Program-made: the position numbers and the translations under genes
Source of the DNA: Streptomyces sp. NRRL F-2580
GTDB taxonomy: Bacteria > Actinomycetota > Actinomycetes > Streptomycetales > Streptomycetaceae
Length of the DNA stretch: 64,000 nucleotides
Assembly: GCF_000720115.1 (NCBI RefSeq)
Contig: NZ_JOIR01000019.1
Location: 123,926 to 187,925, forward strand
Direction: 5' to 3'
Notes under the pieces: model-generated
Database searches by the model: none
Told to the model about the DNA's origin: nothing
Seen by the model: the letters and a program-made list of their open reading frames with translations, nothing else
In this document: positions 51,459 to 60,786 of the stretch, one piece after another
Layout: every line of letters starts with the position of its first letter
Position numbering within the stretch: the stretch's first letter is position 1

Positions 51459-53255
51459 TTACCGGCGGGCGTACTCACGGAATCCGCGGCCGGTCTTCCG
51501 GCCCAGGCAGCCCGCCGCCACCAGGTGCTCCAGCAGCGGGGACGGGGCCAGGCCGGGGTCGCGGAACTCCTTGTGGAGGACCTTCTCGATGGCCAGCGAG
51601 ACGTCGAGGCCGACCACGTCGAGGAGCTCGAAGGGCCCCATCGGGTAGCCGCCGCCCAGCTTCATCGCCGCGTCGATCTCGTCGATGCCGGCGTAGTGCT
51701 GCTCGACCATCTTGATCGCGTTGTTGAGGTACGGGAACAGCAGCGCGTTCACGATGAAGCCGGCCCGGTCCCCGCAGTCCACCGGGTGCTTGCGCACCTT
51801 CACGCAGATCTCGCGGACCGTGGCGTGCACGTCGTCGGCGGTCAGGACGGTCCGGACCACCTCGACCAGCTTCATCGCCGGCGCCGGGTTGAAGAAGTGC
51901 ATGCCGATCACGTCCTGCGGGCGCGAGGTCACGCGGGCCACCGCGATCACCGGCAGCGAGGAGGTGGTGGTGGCGAGCACCGCACCCGGCTTGCAGACCT
52001 TGTCCAGGGTGGCGAACAGCTCCTGCTTGACCGCCAGGTCCTCGGCGACGGCCTCCACGGCCAGGTCCACCTCGGCGAAGGCGTCCAGCGAACCGGCCGG
52101 GGCGATCCGGTCCAGGGTCCGGTCCGCGGCCTCCTGCGTCAGCCGGCCCTTGGACACCGCACGGCCCAAGGACTTGCCGATGGCGGCCTTCGCCGCGTCC
52201 GCCTTCTCCTGGCTGCGGGCGGCCAGCACCACGTCGTACCCGGCCTGGGCGAAGACCTGGGCGATGCCGCTCGCCATGGTGCCGGAGCCGGCCACGCCGA
52301 CCGAGCTCACCGGCCGGCCGCTGCCGAGCAGGGAGCCGTCCGGCGGGGTCTGGAGGTCGCGGACGACGGTGGAGCTGCCGGCCGCCTCGTACGTGTAGAA
52401 CCCGCGGCCCGACTTCTGCCCGGTCAGGCCCGCCGCGGCGAGCTGCCCCAGGATCGGGGCCGGGGCGTGCAGCCGGTCGCCGGAGGAGGCGTACATGGCC
52501 TCCAGGACGGTCCGGGCGGTGTCCACGCCGATCAGGTCGAGCAGCGCGAGCGGGCCCATGGGCAGACCGCAGCCGAGCCGCATCGCCGCGTCGATGTCCT
52601 CGCGGGAGGCGTACTTCGCCTCGTACATGGCGGCGGCCTGGTTGAGGTAGCCGAAGAGCAGGCCGTCGGCGACGAAGCCGGGGCGGTCGCCGACCGCGAC
52701 GGGCTCCTTGCCGAGGGCGCGGGCCAGCTCGGTGACCGCCTCCACGGCCGGCGGCGCGGTGAGGACGCAGGAGACGACCTCGACCAGCTTCATCGCCGGT
52801 GCCGGGTTGAAGAAGTGCAGGCCCAGCACGCGCTCGGGGCGCTGGGACTCGGCGGCGAGCCGGGTCACCGAGAGGGCGTTGGTGCCCGTCGCCAGGATGG
52901 TGTCGGGGCGCACGATCGCGTCGAGCTCGCGGAACACCTGCTGCTTGACCTCGTACGACTCGGGCACGACCTCGATCACGAGGTCGGCCTCGGCGGCGGC
53001 GGCCAGGTCGGTGAAGGTGCGGAAGCGGGCGAGCACGTCCGCCCGCTCCTGCTCGGTGAGGCGCTCCCGGGTGACGGAGCGCGCGGTGGCCGAGGCGAGG
53101 GAGGCGGCGGCGCGGCGGGCGGCGATCTCGCTGACATCGATGCCGATGACCTCGTGGCCGGCCCGGGCGAGGACCTCGGCGATGCCGGTGCCCATCGTGC
53201 CGAGGCCGACGACGGCGATGGTCTGGAGGGTGGGCTGACTGGACTGACGGTCCAT
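51459..53255 (-). CDS. Double 3-hydroxybutyryl-CoA dehydrogenase (tandem fusion)
   Basis: 598 residues, twice the normal size: two complete NAD-binding plus C-terminal helical units (about 1-295 and 305-598). NAD motifs GLGTMGTGIA and GSGTMASGIA and catalytic HFFNPAPAMKLVEVV occur in both halves. Converts acetoacetyl-CoA and 3-hydroxybutyryl-CoA, feeding crotonyl-CoA to Ccr. Both halves keep active-site residues, so it is a duplicated enzyme, not an inactive relic. A long upstream region (460 bases) contains repeats and a motif block. Confidence 0.93.
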   Translation of the reverse strand: MDRQSSQPTLQTIAVVGLGTMGTGIAEVLARAGHEVIGIDVSEIAARRAAASLASATARSVTRERLTEQERADVLARFRTFTDLAAAAEADLVIEVVPESYEVKQQVFRELDAIVRPDTILATGTNALSVTRLAAESQRPERVLGLHFFNPAPAMKLVEVVSCVLTAPPAVEAVTELARALGKEPVAVGDRPGFVADGLLFGYLNQAAAMYEAKYASREDIDAAMRLGCGLPMGPLALLDLIGVDTARTVLEAMYASSGDRLHAPAPILGQLAAAGLTGQKSGRGFYTYEAAGSSTVVRDLQTPPDGSLLGSGRPVSSVGVAGSGTMASGIAQVFAQAGYDVVLAARSQEKADAAKAAIGKSLGRAVSKGRLTQEAADRTLDRIAPAGSLDAFAEVDLAVEAVAEDLAVKQELFATLDKVCKPGAVLATTTSSLPVIAVARVTSRPQDVIGMHFFNPAPAMKLVEVVRTVLTADDVHATVREICVKVRKHPVDCGDRAGFIVNALLFPYLNNAIKMVEQHYAGIDEIDAAMKLGGGYPMGPFELLDVVGLDVSLAIEKVLHKEFRDPGLAPSPLLEHLVAAGCLGRKTGRGFREYARR

Positions 53256-53317
53256 CGAGGGACTCCAGTGGAAGAGGGTGACGACTGAGGGGCGCGCGGC
53301 GCACAGCGCGCGCTGGT

Positions 53318-53375
53318 GCCGTACGGAATGCCGTGCGGAGACCCGTGGGGGAAGCCGTACGCAATGCCGTGCGGA
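53318..53375. repeat. Two 22-bp direct repeats upstream of the double dehydrogenase
   Basis: GCCGTACGGAATGCCGTGCGGA (in two pieces: GCCGTACGGAAT then GCCGTGCGGA) at 53318-53339 recurs at 53354-53375 with one base changed. They lie in the untranslated region between the start at 53255 and the divergent HEAT gene. The rest of 53256-53560 is GC-rich with no gene I can support. Confidence 0.7.
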
Positions 53376-53569
53376 TGCGGTGCGGTGAGGAACCCCGAGG
53401 GAGAGGGCCCAAGGGGAGACGCCCGGCGGGAGGACCCAGAGGGATGGGGGCCCGGAGGGCGGAACCGGCGGAACCCTGTCCCGGGGTCACGCCGTGCGAA
53501 GAACGAACCGACTGGCACGAGGCGGCTGCGTCACCAGGCCGCCCTCGTACGTGTTGCGTTATGAGGACA

Positions 53570-53651
53570 GTAACTCGTCGGTAACTGGTGCGCCAGCGCG
53601 CGGAGATGTGACCTGTACCGCCCAAATGTACCGATCATCGATCATCGATCA
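53570..53651. promoter_or_regulatory. Motif block upstream of the double dehydrogenase
   Basis: Contains GTAACTCGTCGGTAAC (53570-53585; reverse complement GTTACCGACGAGTTAC) and CGATCATCGATCATCGATCA (53632-53651, three overlapping CGATCAT units). Both elements recur in related form at 50369-50398. The region is the divergent promoter space of this gene and the HEAT-repeat gene. Confidence 0.45.
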
Positions 53652-53715
53652 ACCGCCCGCCGCGGATCTCCCCGAACCCGGCGTGGCGGCCGCCGCCCCG
53701 GCCTAGGGTGGCCGC

Positions 53716-54267
53716 GTGAACGACGTGCTGGAGCGCCTGCGGGCGGAGGCGGGGCAGTCCCCCGAGTACGAGGTCCTGCTCGCGGCCGGCCCCGACGACC
53801 TGGCAGCCTCCCTGACCACCGCCGGACTGCCCCTGTGGGCCCGCGAACTGGCCGCGTACCGGCTCGGCCTCGCGGGCGACCGCCGGGCCTTCGAGTCCCT
53901 CGTCCTGCTGCTCAACCACCGGGACCCGCCCCGCTGCGCGGCCGCCGCCGAGGCGCTCGCCGTCCTGGACGACCCGCGCACCGCCCGCGCGGCGGCCGCC
54001 CTGGCCACCAACGGGCTGCGCACGGCCTACGCACTCCAGCCCGTCCGGCTGCTCACCGCCCTGCGCGCCCCCGAGTCCGTACCGGCCCTGCTGACCACCC
54101 TGTCGCGGCTGCTGTCCCCGAACGACCCGTACTGGCGGGTGGCCCTGGCCTGCGTGGAGGGGCTCGGCGCCCTCGCCGACCCCCGCGCACGCGAACTCCT
54201 CACCCGCGCCCAGTCCCATCCCCGCCTCGCGGTGGCGGCGACGGCCGCACTGCGCGCGCTCGCCTGA
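53716..54267 (+). CDS. HEAT-repeat protein
   Basis: 183 residues made of four to five short HEAT-like helix pairs (ARELAAYRLGLAGDRRAFESL, CAAAAEALAVLDDPRTARAA, VALACVEGLGALADPRARELL). A soluble scaffold with no catalytic motif; role unknown. GTG start at 53716. Its stop touches the stop of the convergent peptidase. Confidence 0.82.
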   Translation: MNDVLERLRAEAGQSPEYEVLLAAGPDDLAASLTTAGLPLWARELAAYRLGLAGDRRAFESLVLLLNHRDPPRCAAAAEALAVLDDPRTARAAAALATNGLRTAYALQPVRLLTALRAPESVPALLTTLSRLLSPNDPYWRVALACVEGLGALADPRARELLTRAQSHPRLAVAATAALRALA

Positions 54268-55824
54268 TCAGCCCCGGAAGCCGAGCAGGCCGTGCAGGGC
54301 CGCGCCGCCCGCCGAGGGCGGGACCGCGCGCGTCGCCGCGGTCGGCTTCGGGGCCGCCTGGGCGGCGCAGGTGGCGTCCGCGGCCTGCCCCGTCCTCAGG
54401 TACGCCGACACCTTGTCGTCGAGGCACTTGTTGCCGCTGAGCGCGATGCCGTGGTTGCCGCCGCCCTCCTCGACGACCAGGGCCGAGCCCTTCAGCTTGT
54501 CCCGCATGCTGAGCGCGCCCGCGAACGGGGTCGCCGCGTCCTCCGTCGCCTGGAGGAGGAGGGCGGGCGGCAGGTCCGCGTTGGTCACGTCCGGGGCCTG
54601 GAGCGGCTCCGTCGGCCAGAACGCGCACGGGGCGTTGTACCAGGCGTTGTTCCAGGTCATGAACGGCGCCTTGGCGTGCGTGCGCCACATGTCCGCGCGC
54701 CACTGGTTCCAGTCCCGCGGCCAGGCCGAGTCCCGGCACTGCACCGCCGTGTAGACGCTGTAGCCGTTGCCCGCGGAGGGCTCCACCGCGCCGAACCGCT
54801 CGTACGCGGCCACCAGGGGCTTCGGGTCCTGCTTCAGCGCGTACGCCGCGAAGGCCTCGGCCAGGTTCGGCCAGTAGCCGTTGAAGTAGCCGCCCGGCAT
54901 GAAGGTGTCCTCCAGCTCGGCCGCGCCCACCTTGCCGCTCGCCGGGGTCTCCCGCACCGCCCCGCGCATCTCGTACCAGCGCTCCTCGACCGCCGCCGGG
55001 TCGGTGCCGAGCCCGTAGGTGGAGTCGTGCGCGGCCACCCAGGCCAGGAACGCCTTGTGGCGGGCGTCGAAGGCCTGGTCCTGGGCCAGGTTGTCCTCGT
55101 ACCAGACCCCGCCCGGGTCGACCACGGAGTCCAGGACGAGCCGGTGCACCCGGCCCGGGTGGAGCTTGGCGTACACCGCGCCCAGGTAGGTCCCGTACGA
55201 GTAGCCGAAGTAGCTGATCCGCTCCGCGCCGAGGGCGGCGCGCAGCGTCTCGATGTCCTGTGCCGCCGAGACGGTGCCGATGTACGGCAGCACGTCCGCG
55301 TGCTTGGCCTGGCAGGACTCGGCGAAGGCCCGCACGCGGTCCAGGTTGGCCCGCTCGGTCGCCTCGTCGACGGGTACGGAGTCCGGCCGGACGGGGGCGA
55401 AGTGGCCGGCCGCGCAGTCGAGGGCGGGCTCGCTCTGGCCGACGCCCCGCGGGTCGAAGCCGATCACGTCGTACTGCGCGGCCACGTCCTTGGGCAGGGC
55501 GGAGGCGATGAACCCGGCCAGGCTGCGGCCGCTGCCGCCCGGCCCGCCCGGATTGACCAGCAGCGGCCCTTGGGAGGTGGCGGCGGTATGGGGGACCCGG
55601 GTCAGGGCGAGGGAGATCTGGCGTCCGGCGGGCCGGGCGTGGTCGAGGGGGACCTTGAGGGAGGCGCACTGCAACGTGGGATAGCGCTGGGTCGCACAGC
55701 CGGTCCACCGCAGCGCGGCGGCCCGCTCCGCCGCGGGGGCCGCGGCGACCGGGCTCGCGAGGGCGGCGGCGACGGTGGCGATCGACAGCAGGACAGCGGC
55801 GCGCTTCTTCAAGGGGTGCAGCAT
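54268..55824 (-). CDS. Secreted tripeptidyl aminopeptidase-type alpha/beta hydrolase
   Basis: 518 residues with a signal peptide (about 1-30, ending near SPVAAAPA). Oxyanion region NPGGPGGSG, nucleophile Ser209 in GYSYGTYLG, Asp in LLLQATEDAATP and His in GGGNHGIAL. Matches the Streptomyces SlpD/TAP family, which cuts N-terminal tripeptides outside the cell and is regulated in development. Alone in its operon. Confidence 0.9.
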   Translation of the reverse strand: MLHPLKKRAAVLLSIATVAAALASPVAAAPAAERAAALRWTGCATQRYPTLQCASLKVPLDHARPAGRQISLALTRVPHTAATSQGPLLVNPGGPGGSGRSLAGFIASALPKDVAAQYDVIGFDPRGVGQSEPALDCAAGHFAPVRPDSVPVDEATERANLDRVRAFAESCQAKHADVLPYIGTVSAAQDIETLRAALGAERISYFGYSYGTYLGAVYAKLHPGRVHRLVLDSVVDPGGVWYEDNLAQDQAFDARHKAFLAWVAAHDSTYGLGTDPAAVEERWYEMRGAVRETPASGKVGAAELEDTFMPGGYFNGYWPNLAEAFAAYALKQDPKPLVAAYERFGAVEPSAGNGYSVYTAVQCRDSAWPRDWNQWRADMWRTHAKAPFMTWNNAWYNAPCAFWPTEPLQAPDVTNADLPPALLLQATEDAATPFAGALSMRDKLKGSALVVEEGGGNHGIALSGNKCLDDKVSAYLRTGQAADATCAAQAAPKPTAATRAVPPSAGGAALHGLLGFRG

Positions 55825-55936
55825 GGGGCCTCCCAGCCGAGGGTTCTGGGCGGAATCGTCCCGGAAACCGCGCCTGGAAGGCGGGATTTGGCTGCTTATT
55901 GGCCCGATGTGATGAGCCTTCGGCGGCCGTCCGAGG

Positions 55937-56968
55937 TCACAGCAGCGTGAGCTGGGTGGCCCCGGCGGGCGCCTCCTCGGCCGGGCGCTCGGGGGTGACG
56001 AGCCGGCGGGCCTCGCCGCGCCGGGACGGCCCGATGCCGAATTCGGCCGCGAGTTCGTGGACTTGGCGGGTGATCTGGCGCTGGTACCAGGTGGGGGCGT
56101 ACGAGCCGCCCGCGTACATCCGCTCGTACCGCTCCACGAGGTGCGGGTGGTGCTCGCCGAGCCAGGCCGTGAACCACTCGCGGGCGCCGGGGCGCAGATG
56201 GAGTACCAGGGGTGTCACGGAGGTCGCCCCGGACTCGGCGATGGCGCGGACGGTCGCCCGCAGCTGCTCGGGGCGGTCCCCGAGGAAGGGGATCACCGGG
56301 GCCATCAGCACCCCGCACTCGATGCCGGCGTCCGTGAGGGTCCGTACGGCGCTCAGCCGGGCGGCGGGGGAGGGCGTGCCGGGCTCGACGGTCCGCCACA
56401 GCGGGGTGTCGGTGAAGCCGACGGAGACGGAGATCCCGACCTCGGTGAGCTCGGCGGCCTCCTGGAGGAGCGGGAGGTCGCGCAGGATCAGCGTGCCCTT
56501 GGTGAGGATGGAGAAGGGGTTGGCGTGGTCGCGCAGGGCCTCGATGATGCCGGGCATCAGCCGGTAGCGGCCCTCGGCGCGCTGGTAGCAGTCGACGTTG
56601 GTGCCCATGGCGATGTGCGCGCCGCTCCAGCGGGGCGAGCCGAGCTCGCGGCGCAGCAGCTCGGGGGCGTTGGTCTTGACGACGATCTGCGAGTCGAAGC
56701 CGAGCCCGGTGTCGAGGTCGAGGTAGCTGTGCGTCTTGCGGGCGAAGCAGTACACACAGGCGTGGCTGCAGCCGCGGTACGGGTTGACGGTCCATTCGAA
56801 CGGCATGCGCGAGGCGCCGGGCACCCGGTTGACGATGGACCGGGCCCGCACTTCGTGGAAGGTGATCCCGCGGAATTCGGGGGTGTCGAAGGTACGCGTC
56901 ACGACGGCGTCGGCCCCGAAGAGCGCGGCGGGCCCCGTGGTGCCCTCGGTCAGGTTGTCCCAGCGCAT
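55937..56968 (-). CDS. Radical SAM protein (Rv2578c-like)
   Basis: 343 residues. The [4Fe-4S] motif is CSHACVYC (Cys67, Cys71, Cys74), following NPYRGC, which defines the SPL-like Rv2578c radical SAM group of actinobacteria. Central TNVDCYQ and the C-terminal YAPTWYQRQI blocks fit. Function in this group is unknown; it is not spore photoproduct lyase itself. ATG at 56968; the long in-frame open region upstream is uncoupled filler in the shadow of other genes. Confidence 0.88.
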   Translation of the reverse strand: MRWDNLTEGTTGPAALFGADAVVTRTFDTPEFRGITFHEVRARSIVNRVPGASRMPFEWTVNPYRGCSHACVYCFARKTHSYLDLDTGLGFDSQIVVKTNAPELLRRELGSPRWSGAHIAMGTNVDCYQRAEGRYRLMPGIIEALRDHANPFSILTKGTLILRDLPLLQEAAELTEVGISVSVGFTDTPLWRTVEPGTPSPAARLSAVRTLTDAGIECGVLMAPVIPFLGDRPEQLRATVRAIAESGATSVTPLVLHLRPGAREWFTAWLGEHHPHLVERYERMYAGGSYAPTWYQRQITRQVHELAAEFGIGPSRRGEARRLVTPERPAEEAPAGATQLTLL

Positions 56969-57079
56969 GAGCGCCTCCCTCGGTAGCTCTGGCCCGAGAA
57001 TAGAACAAATGTTCCCATGATCGTGCGGGCCGGGATATTCGCTGGTCGAAGCGGTGGCGGCCGTGTGAGGCTCCGCCCC

Positions 57080-57910
57080 ATGGCGGGATACAGACTCACG
57101 GTGTGCCTTCCGGGCGCGGCCGGGGACCGGCTGGAAGAGGCGGTCGCGGAGGCGATGGAGCCCTTCCGGATCGACGGGCCGCGCCCGTACTCCGACGACC
57201 TGTGGATCTGGGACCACTGGCGGATCACCGGCGGCGCCGACGGGTGCGGCCACCGCATCCGGCCGGGCCACGAGAAGGATCCCCGGATCGTCCACGACCA
57301 GCCGTTCCGGGACGGCTCCCGGGAGCCGAGCCGGCCCGGCTGGTGCGCGGGCGGCCCGCGCGGACTGCTCGTCGTGGGCGACGCCCGGAAGCGGGCCGTC
57401 CGGCTCGCGGGCATGGTCTGGGACGGCTGGCAGGACCTGCTCGGCGAGCACCCGCCCGGCCGGCCGTGGGAGGAGTACGAGCCGGCCCGGCTGCCGGGAG
57501 CCGACGCGGGCGCGTACACGAAGCGGTGCCGGGCCGCCCACGCCGTGTACCTCGCGCAGACCCCCGCCGCGGCCTTCCGGAAGTGGGCCGCCGGGCTGTC
57601 GCTCGACCCCGCGGACGAGGAGTTCCGCCACGCCCTCCTCGACATCGCAGACCCCCGCCGCTGGCTGGGCGGGCGCTCCCGGGAGGAGTTCGTCGCGCGC
57701 GAGGCCTCGCGTGCCACCGGGCCGAGCAACGTCCTCACCCTCGACGGCTGGTGGTGGGAAGAGGGGAGCCGTCCCGTGCACGGCGCCTGCGACGACCCCG
57801 CGACCTGCCCGCACACCCCGCCGTCGGCCCCCGGGCCGCTGGGCACCACGGCCCACCTCGCCGCGCTGCCGGACGACACGCTCCTCGTGTCCGTCCGCTG
57901 TCACGTGTGA
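57080..57910 (+). CDS. Hypothetical protein, 276 residues
   Basis: Not recognised. Soluble, rich in Trp/Gly/Arg, with a conserved-looking N-terminus (MAGYRLTVCLPGAAGDRLEE) and a C-terminal RWLGGRSREEFV. Cysteines cluster in the C-terminal part (HGACDDPATCPH), possibly binding metal. ATG at 57080; an earlier in-frame ATG at 57017 is less likely. Divergent from the radical SAM gene (111-base gap). Confidence 0.6.
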   Translation: MAGYRLTVCLPGAAGDRLEEAVAEAMEPFRIDGPRPYSDDLWIWDHWRITGGADGCGHRIRPGHEKDPRIVHDQPFRDGSREPSRPGWCAGGPRGLLVVGDARKRAVRLAGMVWDGWQDLLGEHPPGRPWEEYEPARLPGADAGAYTKRCRAAHAVYLAQTPAAAFRKWAAGLSLDPADEEFRHALLDIADPRRWLGGRSREEFVAREASRATGPSNVLTLDGWWWEEGSRPVHGACDDPATCPHTPPSAPGPLGTTAHLAALPDDTLLVSVRCHV

Positions 57911-57985
57911 CCCGGATTTGGGCCACCGCCCCCGAGGTGGTTGGCTTCGCCGTGACGAGCGGACACAACTGCTGGAGGAACAGGC

Positions 57986-58429
57986 ATGGCGCAGGTCGAG
58001 GCCACCACGGAGCGCATCATCGGAGCCGACGCGGAGACGGTCTTCGACACGCTGGCCGACTACAGCGGAACCCGGCAGAAGCTGCTGCCCGAGCACTTCA
58101 GCGAGTACGAGGTGCGCGAGGGCGGCGACGGCGAGGGCACCCTCGTCCACTGGAAGCTCCAGGCCACCAGCAAGCGCGTGCGCGACTGCCTGCTGGAGGT
58201 CACCGAGCCCACCGACGGACAGCTCGTGGAGAAGGACCGCAACTCCTCCATGGTCACCACCTGGGTGGTCACCCCGGCCGGCGAGGGCAAGTCCAAGGCC
58301 GTCGTCACCACCGTGTGGAACGGCGCCGGCGGCATCGGCGGCTTCTTCGAGCGCACCTTCGCGCCCAAGGGCCTCGCCCGCATCTACGACACCCTGCTGG
58401 CCAACCTCGCCGCCGAAGTCGAGGCCTGA
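57986..58429 (+). CDS. SRPBCC-superfamily protein
   Basis: 147-residue START/polyketide-cyclase-like helix-grip protein: VEATTERIIGADAETVFDTL, a long beta-sheet and a C-terminal helix (RIYDTLLANLAAEV). Binds an unknown hydrophobic ligand. A near-perfect hairpin follows, so it is transcribed alone. Confidence 0.85.
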   Translation: MAQVEATTERIIGADAETVFDTLADYSGTRQKLLPEHFSEYEVREGGDGEGTLVHWKLQATSKRVRDCLLEVTEPTDGQLVEKDRNSSMVTTWVVTPAGEGKSKAVVTTVWNGAGGIGGFFERTFAPKGLARIYDTLLANLAAEVEA

Positions 58430-58443
58430 GCCCGGCCGTTGCC

Positions 58444-58469
58444 GGTGGGGCCGGGTACCCGGCCTCACC
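58444..58469 (+). terminator. Hairpin after the SRPBCC gene
   Basis: GGTGGGGCCGGGT and ACCCGGCCTCACC abut with one mismatch, giving a nearly loop-free palindrome (in RNA the centre would open) 15 bases after the stop. Confidence 0.6.
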
Positions 58470-58576
58470 GGATCGGGTGAACTGAACGGACCCCCGGGGG
58501 CCGGGCGTGGCCCCGGACCGGGGAGGGGTGCGGCGGTTAGTGTGGGGCCCTGCGCATCCGACCGCACGGGGGCCCG

Positions 58577-59410
58577 ATGAAGATCCTCATCTCCGCCGAC
58601 ATGGAAGGCGCCACCGGCGTCACCTGGCCCGCCGACGTGCTGCCCGGCACCCCGCAGTGGGAACGCTGCCGGTCCATGTTCACCTCCGACGTGAACGCCG
58701 CCGTGCTCGGCTTCCACGACGGCGGCGCCGACCAGGTCGTCATCAACGAGGCGCACTGGAGCATGCGCAACCTGCTGCTGGAGCGGCTCGACTCCCGCGC
58801 GGAGATGCTCACCGGCCGCCACAAGACCCTCTCCATGGTCGAGGGGGTCCAGCACGGCGACGTCGACGGCATCGCCTTCGTCGGCTACCACACCGGCGCC
58901 GGCACCGAGGGCGTCCTCGCCCACACCTACCTGGCCAACTCCATCACCGGGGTATGGGTCAACGGGGTCCGCGCCAGCGAGGGCCTGCTCAACGCGCACG
59001 TCGTCGCCGAGTACGGCGTCCCCGTCGTCCTCGTCACCGGCGACGACCTGACGTGCGTCGACGCCGCCGGCTACGCCCCCGACGCGGTGACCGTCGCGGT
59101 CAAGGACCACGTCTCGCGCTACGCCGCCGTCTGCCGGACCCCCGCCCGCACCGCCGCCGACATCCGGGCCGCGGCCAAGGAGGCCGCCGCCCTCGCCGTG
59201 CGGTACGAGCCGGTCCGCGGCGGCCCGTTCACGGTGGAGCTGGAGTTCGACGCCGAGCACCTGGCCATGACCGCGACGGTCGTCCCGGGCGTGGAGCAGT
59301 GCGGGGAGCGCAGGGTCGCGTACACCAGCGAGACGATGTACGAGGGGATCCGCGCCTTCAAGGCGGTCACGACGGTCGTCTCGGCGGCCGTGGAGGAGCA
59401 GTATGGCTGA
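58577..59410 (+). CDS. dppA: M55 D-aminopeptidase (DppA-like)
   Basis: 277 residues. Zinc ligands of the M55 family are at the expected places: Asp8 and Glu10 (SADMEG), His60 (INEAHW), His105 (GYHTGAG), His116 and Glu135. DppA removes D-amino acids from peptides such as wall-derived D-Ala peptides. Overlaps the M20 gene by 8 bases, and an S9 peptidase follows: a three-peptidase run for processing small peptides. Confidence 0.92.
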   Translation: MKILISADMEGATGVTWPADVLPGTPQWERCRSMFTSDVNAAVLGFHDGGADQVVINEAHWSMRNLLLERLDSRAEMLTGRHKTLSMVEGVQHGDVDGIAFVGYHTGAGTEGVLAHTYLANSITGVWVNGVRASEGLLNAHVVAEYGVPVVLVTGDDLTCVDAAGYAPDAVTVAVKDHVSRYAAVCRTPARTAADIRAAAKEAAALAVRYEPVRGGPFTVELEFDAEHLAMTATVVPGVEQCGERRVAYTSETMYEGIRAFKAVTTVVSAAVEEQYG

Positions 59411-60773
59411 CATGCACGCAATCAAGGACGGGGCGCTCGCGGAGGCTGTCGACGCCGTTGACGAAGCGGCCCTCGACGAGGCCGTCGAGTTCACCTCGGA
59501 CCTCATCCGCATCGACACCACCAACCGGGGCGGCGGCGACTGCCGCGAGCGGCCCGCCGCCGAATACGTCGCCGAGCGGCTCGCGGCGGCCGGCCTGGAG
59601 CCCGTCCTGCTGGAGCGCACCCCTGGCCGCACCAACGTCGTCGCCCGGATCGAGGGCACCGATCCCAGCGCCGAGGCCCTCCTCGTCCACGGCCACCTCG
59701 ACGTCGTCCCCGCCGAGTCCGCCGACTGGAGCGTGGACCCCTTCTCCGGCGAGATCCGCGACGGCGTGGTGTGGGGCCGCGGCGCCGTCGACATGAAGAA
59801 CACGGACGCGATGGTGCTGGCCGTCGTACGGGCCTGGGCGCGCGCCGGAGTGAAGCCGCGGCGGGACATCGTGATCGCCTACACCGCCGACGAGGAGGAC
59901 AGCGCGGTCGACGGGTCGGGCTTCCTCGCGGACCGGCACCCGCACCTCTTCGAGGGCTGCACGGAGGGCATCGGCGAGTCCGGCGCCTTCACCGTGCACA
60001 CCGGCGCCGGCGGCCCGGCCCTCTATCCCATCGCCGCCGGCGAACGGGGCACGGCCTGGCTGAAGCTGACCGCGCGCGGCACCGCCGGACACGGCTCCAA
60101 GCCCAACAAGGCCAACGCCGTCAGCCGGCTCGCCGCCGCCGTGGCGCGGATCGGCGCATACGAGTGGCCGGTCCGGCTCACCGACACCGTCACCGCGTGC
60201 ATCACCGAACTCGCCGCCCTCCAGGACCTGTCGGTCGACCCGCGCCGGCCCGGCTTCGACCTCGACACGGTCCTCGGCAAGCTCGGCCCGGCCGCCGCCC
60301 TGGTCGAGGCGACCGTGCGCAACAGCGCCAACCCGACGATGCTGAGCGCCGGTTACAAGCTCAACGTGATCCCCGAACATGCCACCGCCTACGTCGACGG
60401 GCGGATGCTGCCGGGCGGCGAGGAGGAGTTCACCGCCACCCTGAACGAGCTGACCGGCCCCGACGTGCACTGGGAGTTCCACCACCGGGAGGTGCCGCTC
60501 CAGGCCCCGGTGGACGGGCGGACGTACGCGATCCTGCGCGAGTCCGTCGAGCGGTTCGACCCGGACGGGCACGTGGTGCCCTTCTGCATGGCGGGCGGCA
60601 CCGACGCCAAGCAGTTCTCCCGCCTCGGCATCACCGGCTACGGCTTCTCCCCGCTGAAGCTCCCGCCCGGCTTCGACTACTGGGCCCTCTTCCACGGCGT
60701 GGACGAGCGGGTCCCCGTCGAAGCCCTGCACTTCGGTGTCCGCGTACTCGACCACGCGCTGCGGTCCCTGTGA
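59403..60773 (+). CDS. M20-family metallopeptidase
   Basis: 456 residues. Binuclear-zinc ligands: VHGHLDVVP (His, Asp), GRGAVDMKN (bridging Asp), TADEEDSAV (general-base Glu and ligand Glu). Dimerisation domain in the middle (about 185-335). Dipeptidase/deacylase-like; substrate unknown. Overlaps dppA by 8 bases; the S9 gene starts 13 bases after its stop. Confidence 0.92.
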   Translation: MADMHAIKDGALAEAVDAVDEAALDEAVEFTSDLIRIDTTNRGGGDCRERPAAEYVAERLAAAGLEPVLLERTPGRTNVVARIEGTDPSAEALLVHGHLDVVPAESADWSVDPFSGEIRDGVVWGRGAVDMKNTDAMVLAVVRAWARAGVKPRRDIVIAYTADEEDSAVDGSGFLADRHPHLFEGCTEGIGESGAFTVHTGAGGPALYPIAAGERGTAWLKLTARGTAGHGSKPNKANAVSRLAAAVARIGAYEWPVRLTDTVTACITELAALQDLSVDPRRPGFDLDTVLGKLGPAAALVEATVRNSANPTMLSAGYKLNVIPEHATAYVDGRMLPGGEEEFTATLNELTGPDVHWEFHHREVPLQAPVDGRTYAILRESVERFDPDGHVVPFCMAGGTDAKQFSRLGITGYGFSPLKLPPGFDYWALFHGVDERVPVEALHFGVRVLDHALRSL

Positions 60774-60786
60774 GCGGGGCCCGGTG

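Noticed and set aside
53316-53564. Plus-strand frame starting MPYGMPCGD
   Set aside because: Its apparent pattern comes from the 22-bp DNA repeats; no RBS and no family likeness.
56969-59869. Upstream extension of the radical SAM frame
   Set aside because: Open only because of GC bias; it overlaps four plus-strand genes and shows no homology-like pattern before the ATG at 56968.
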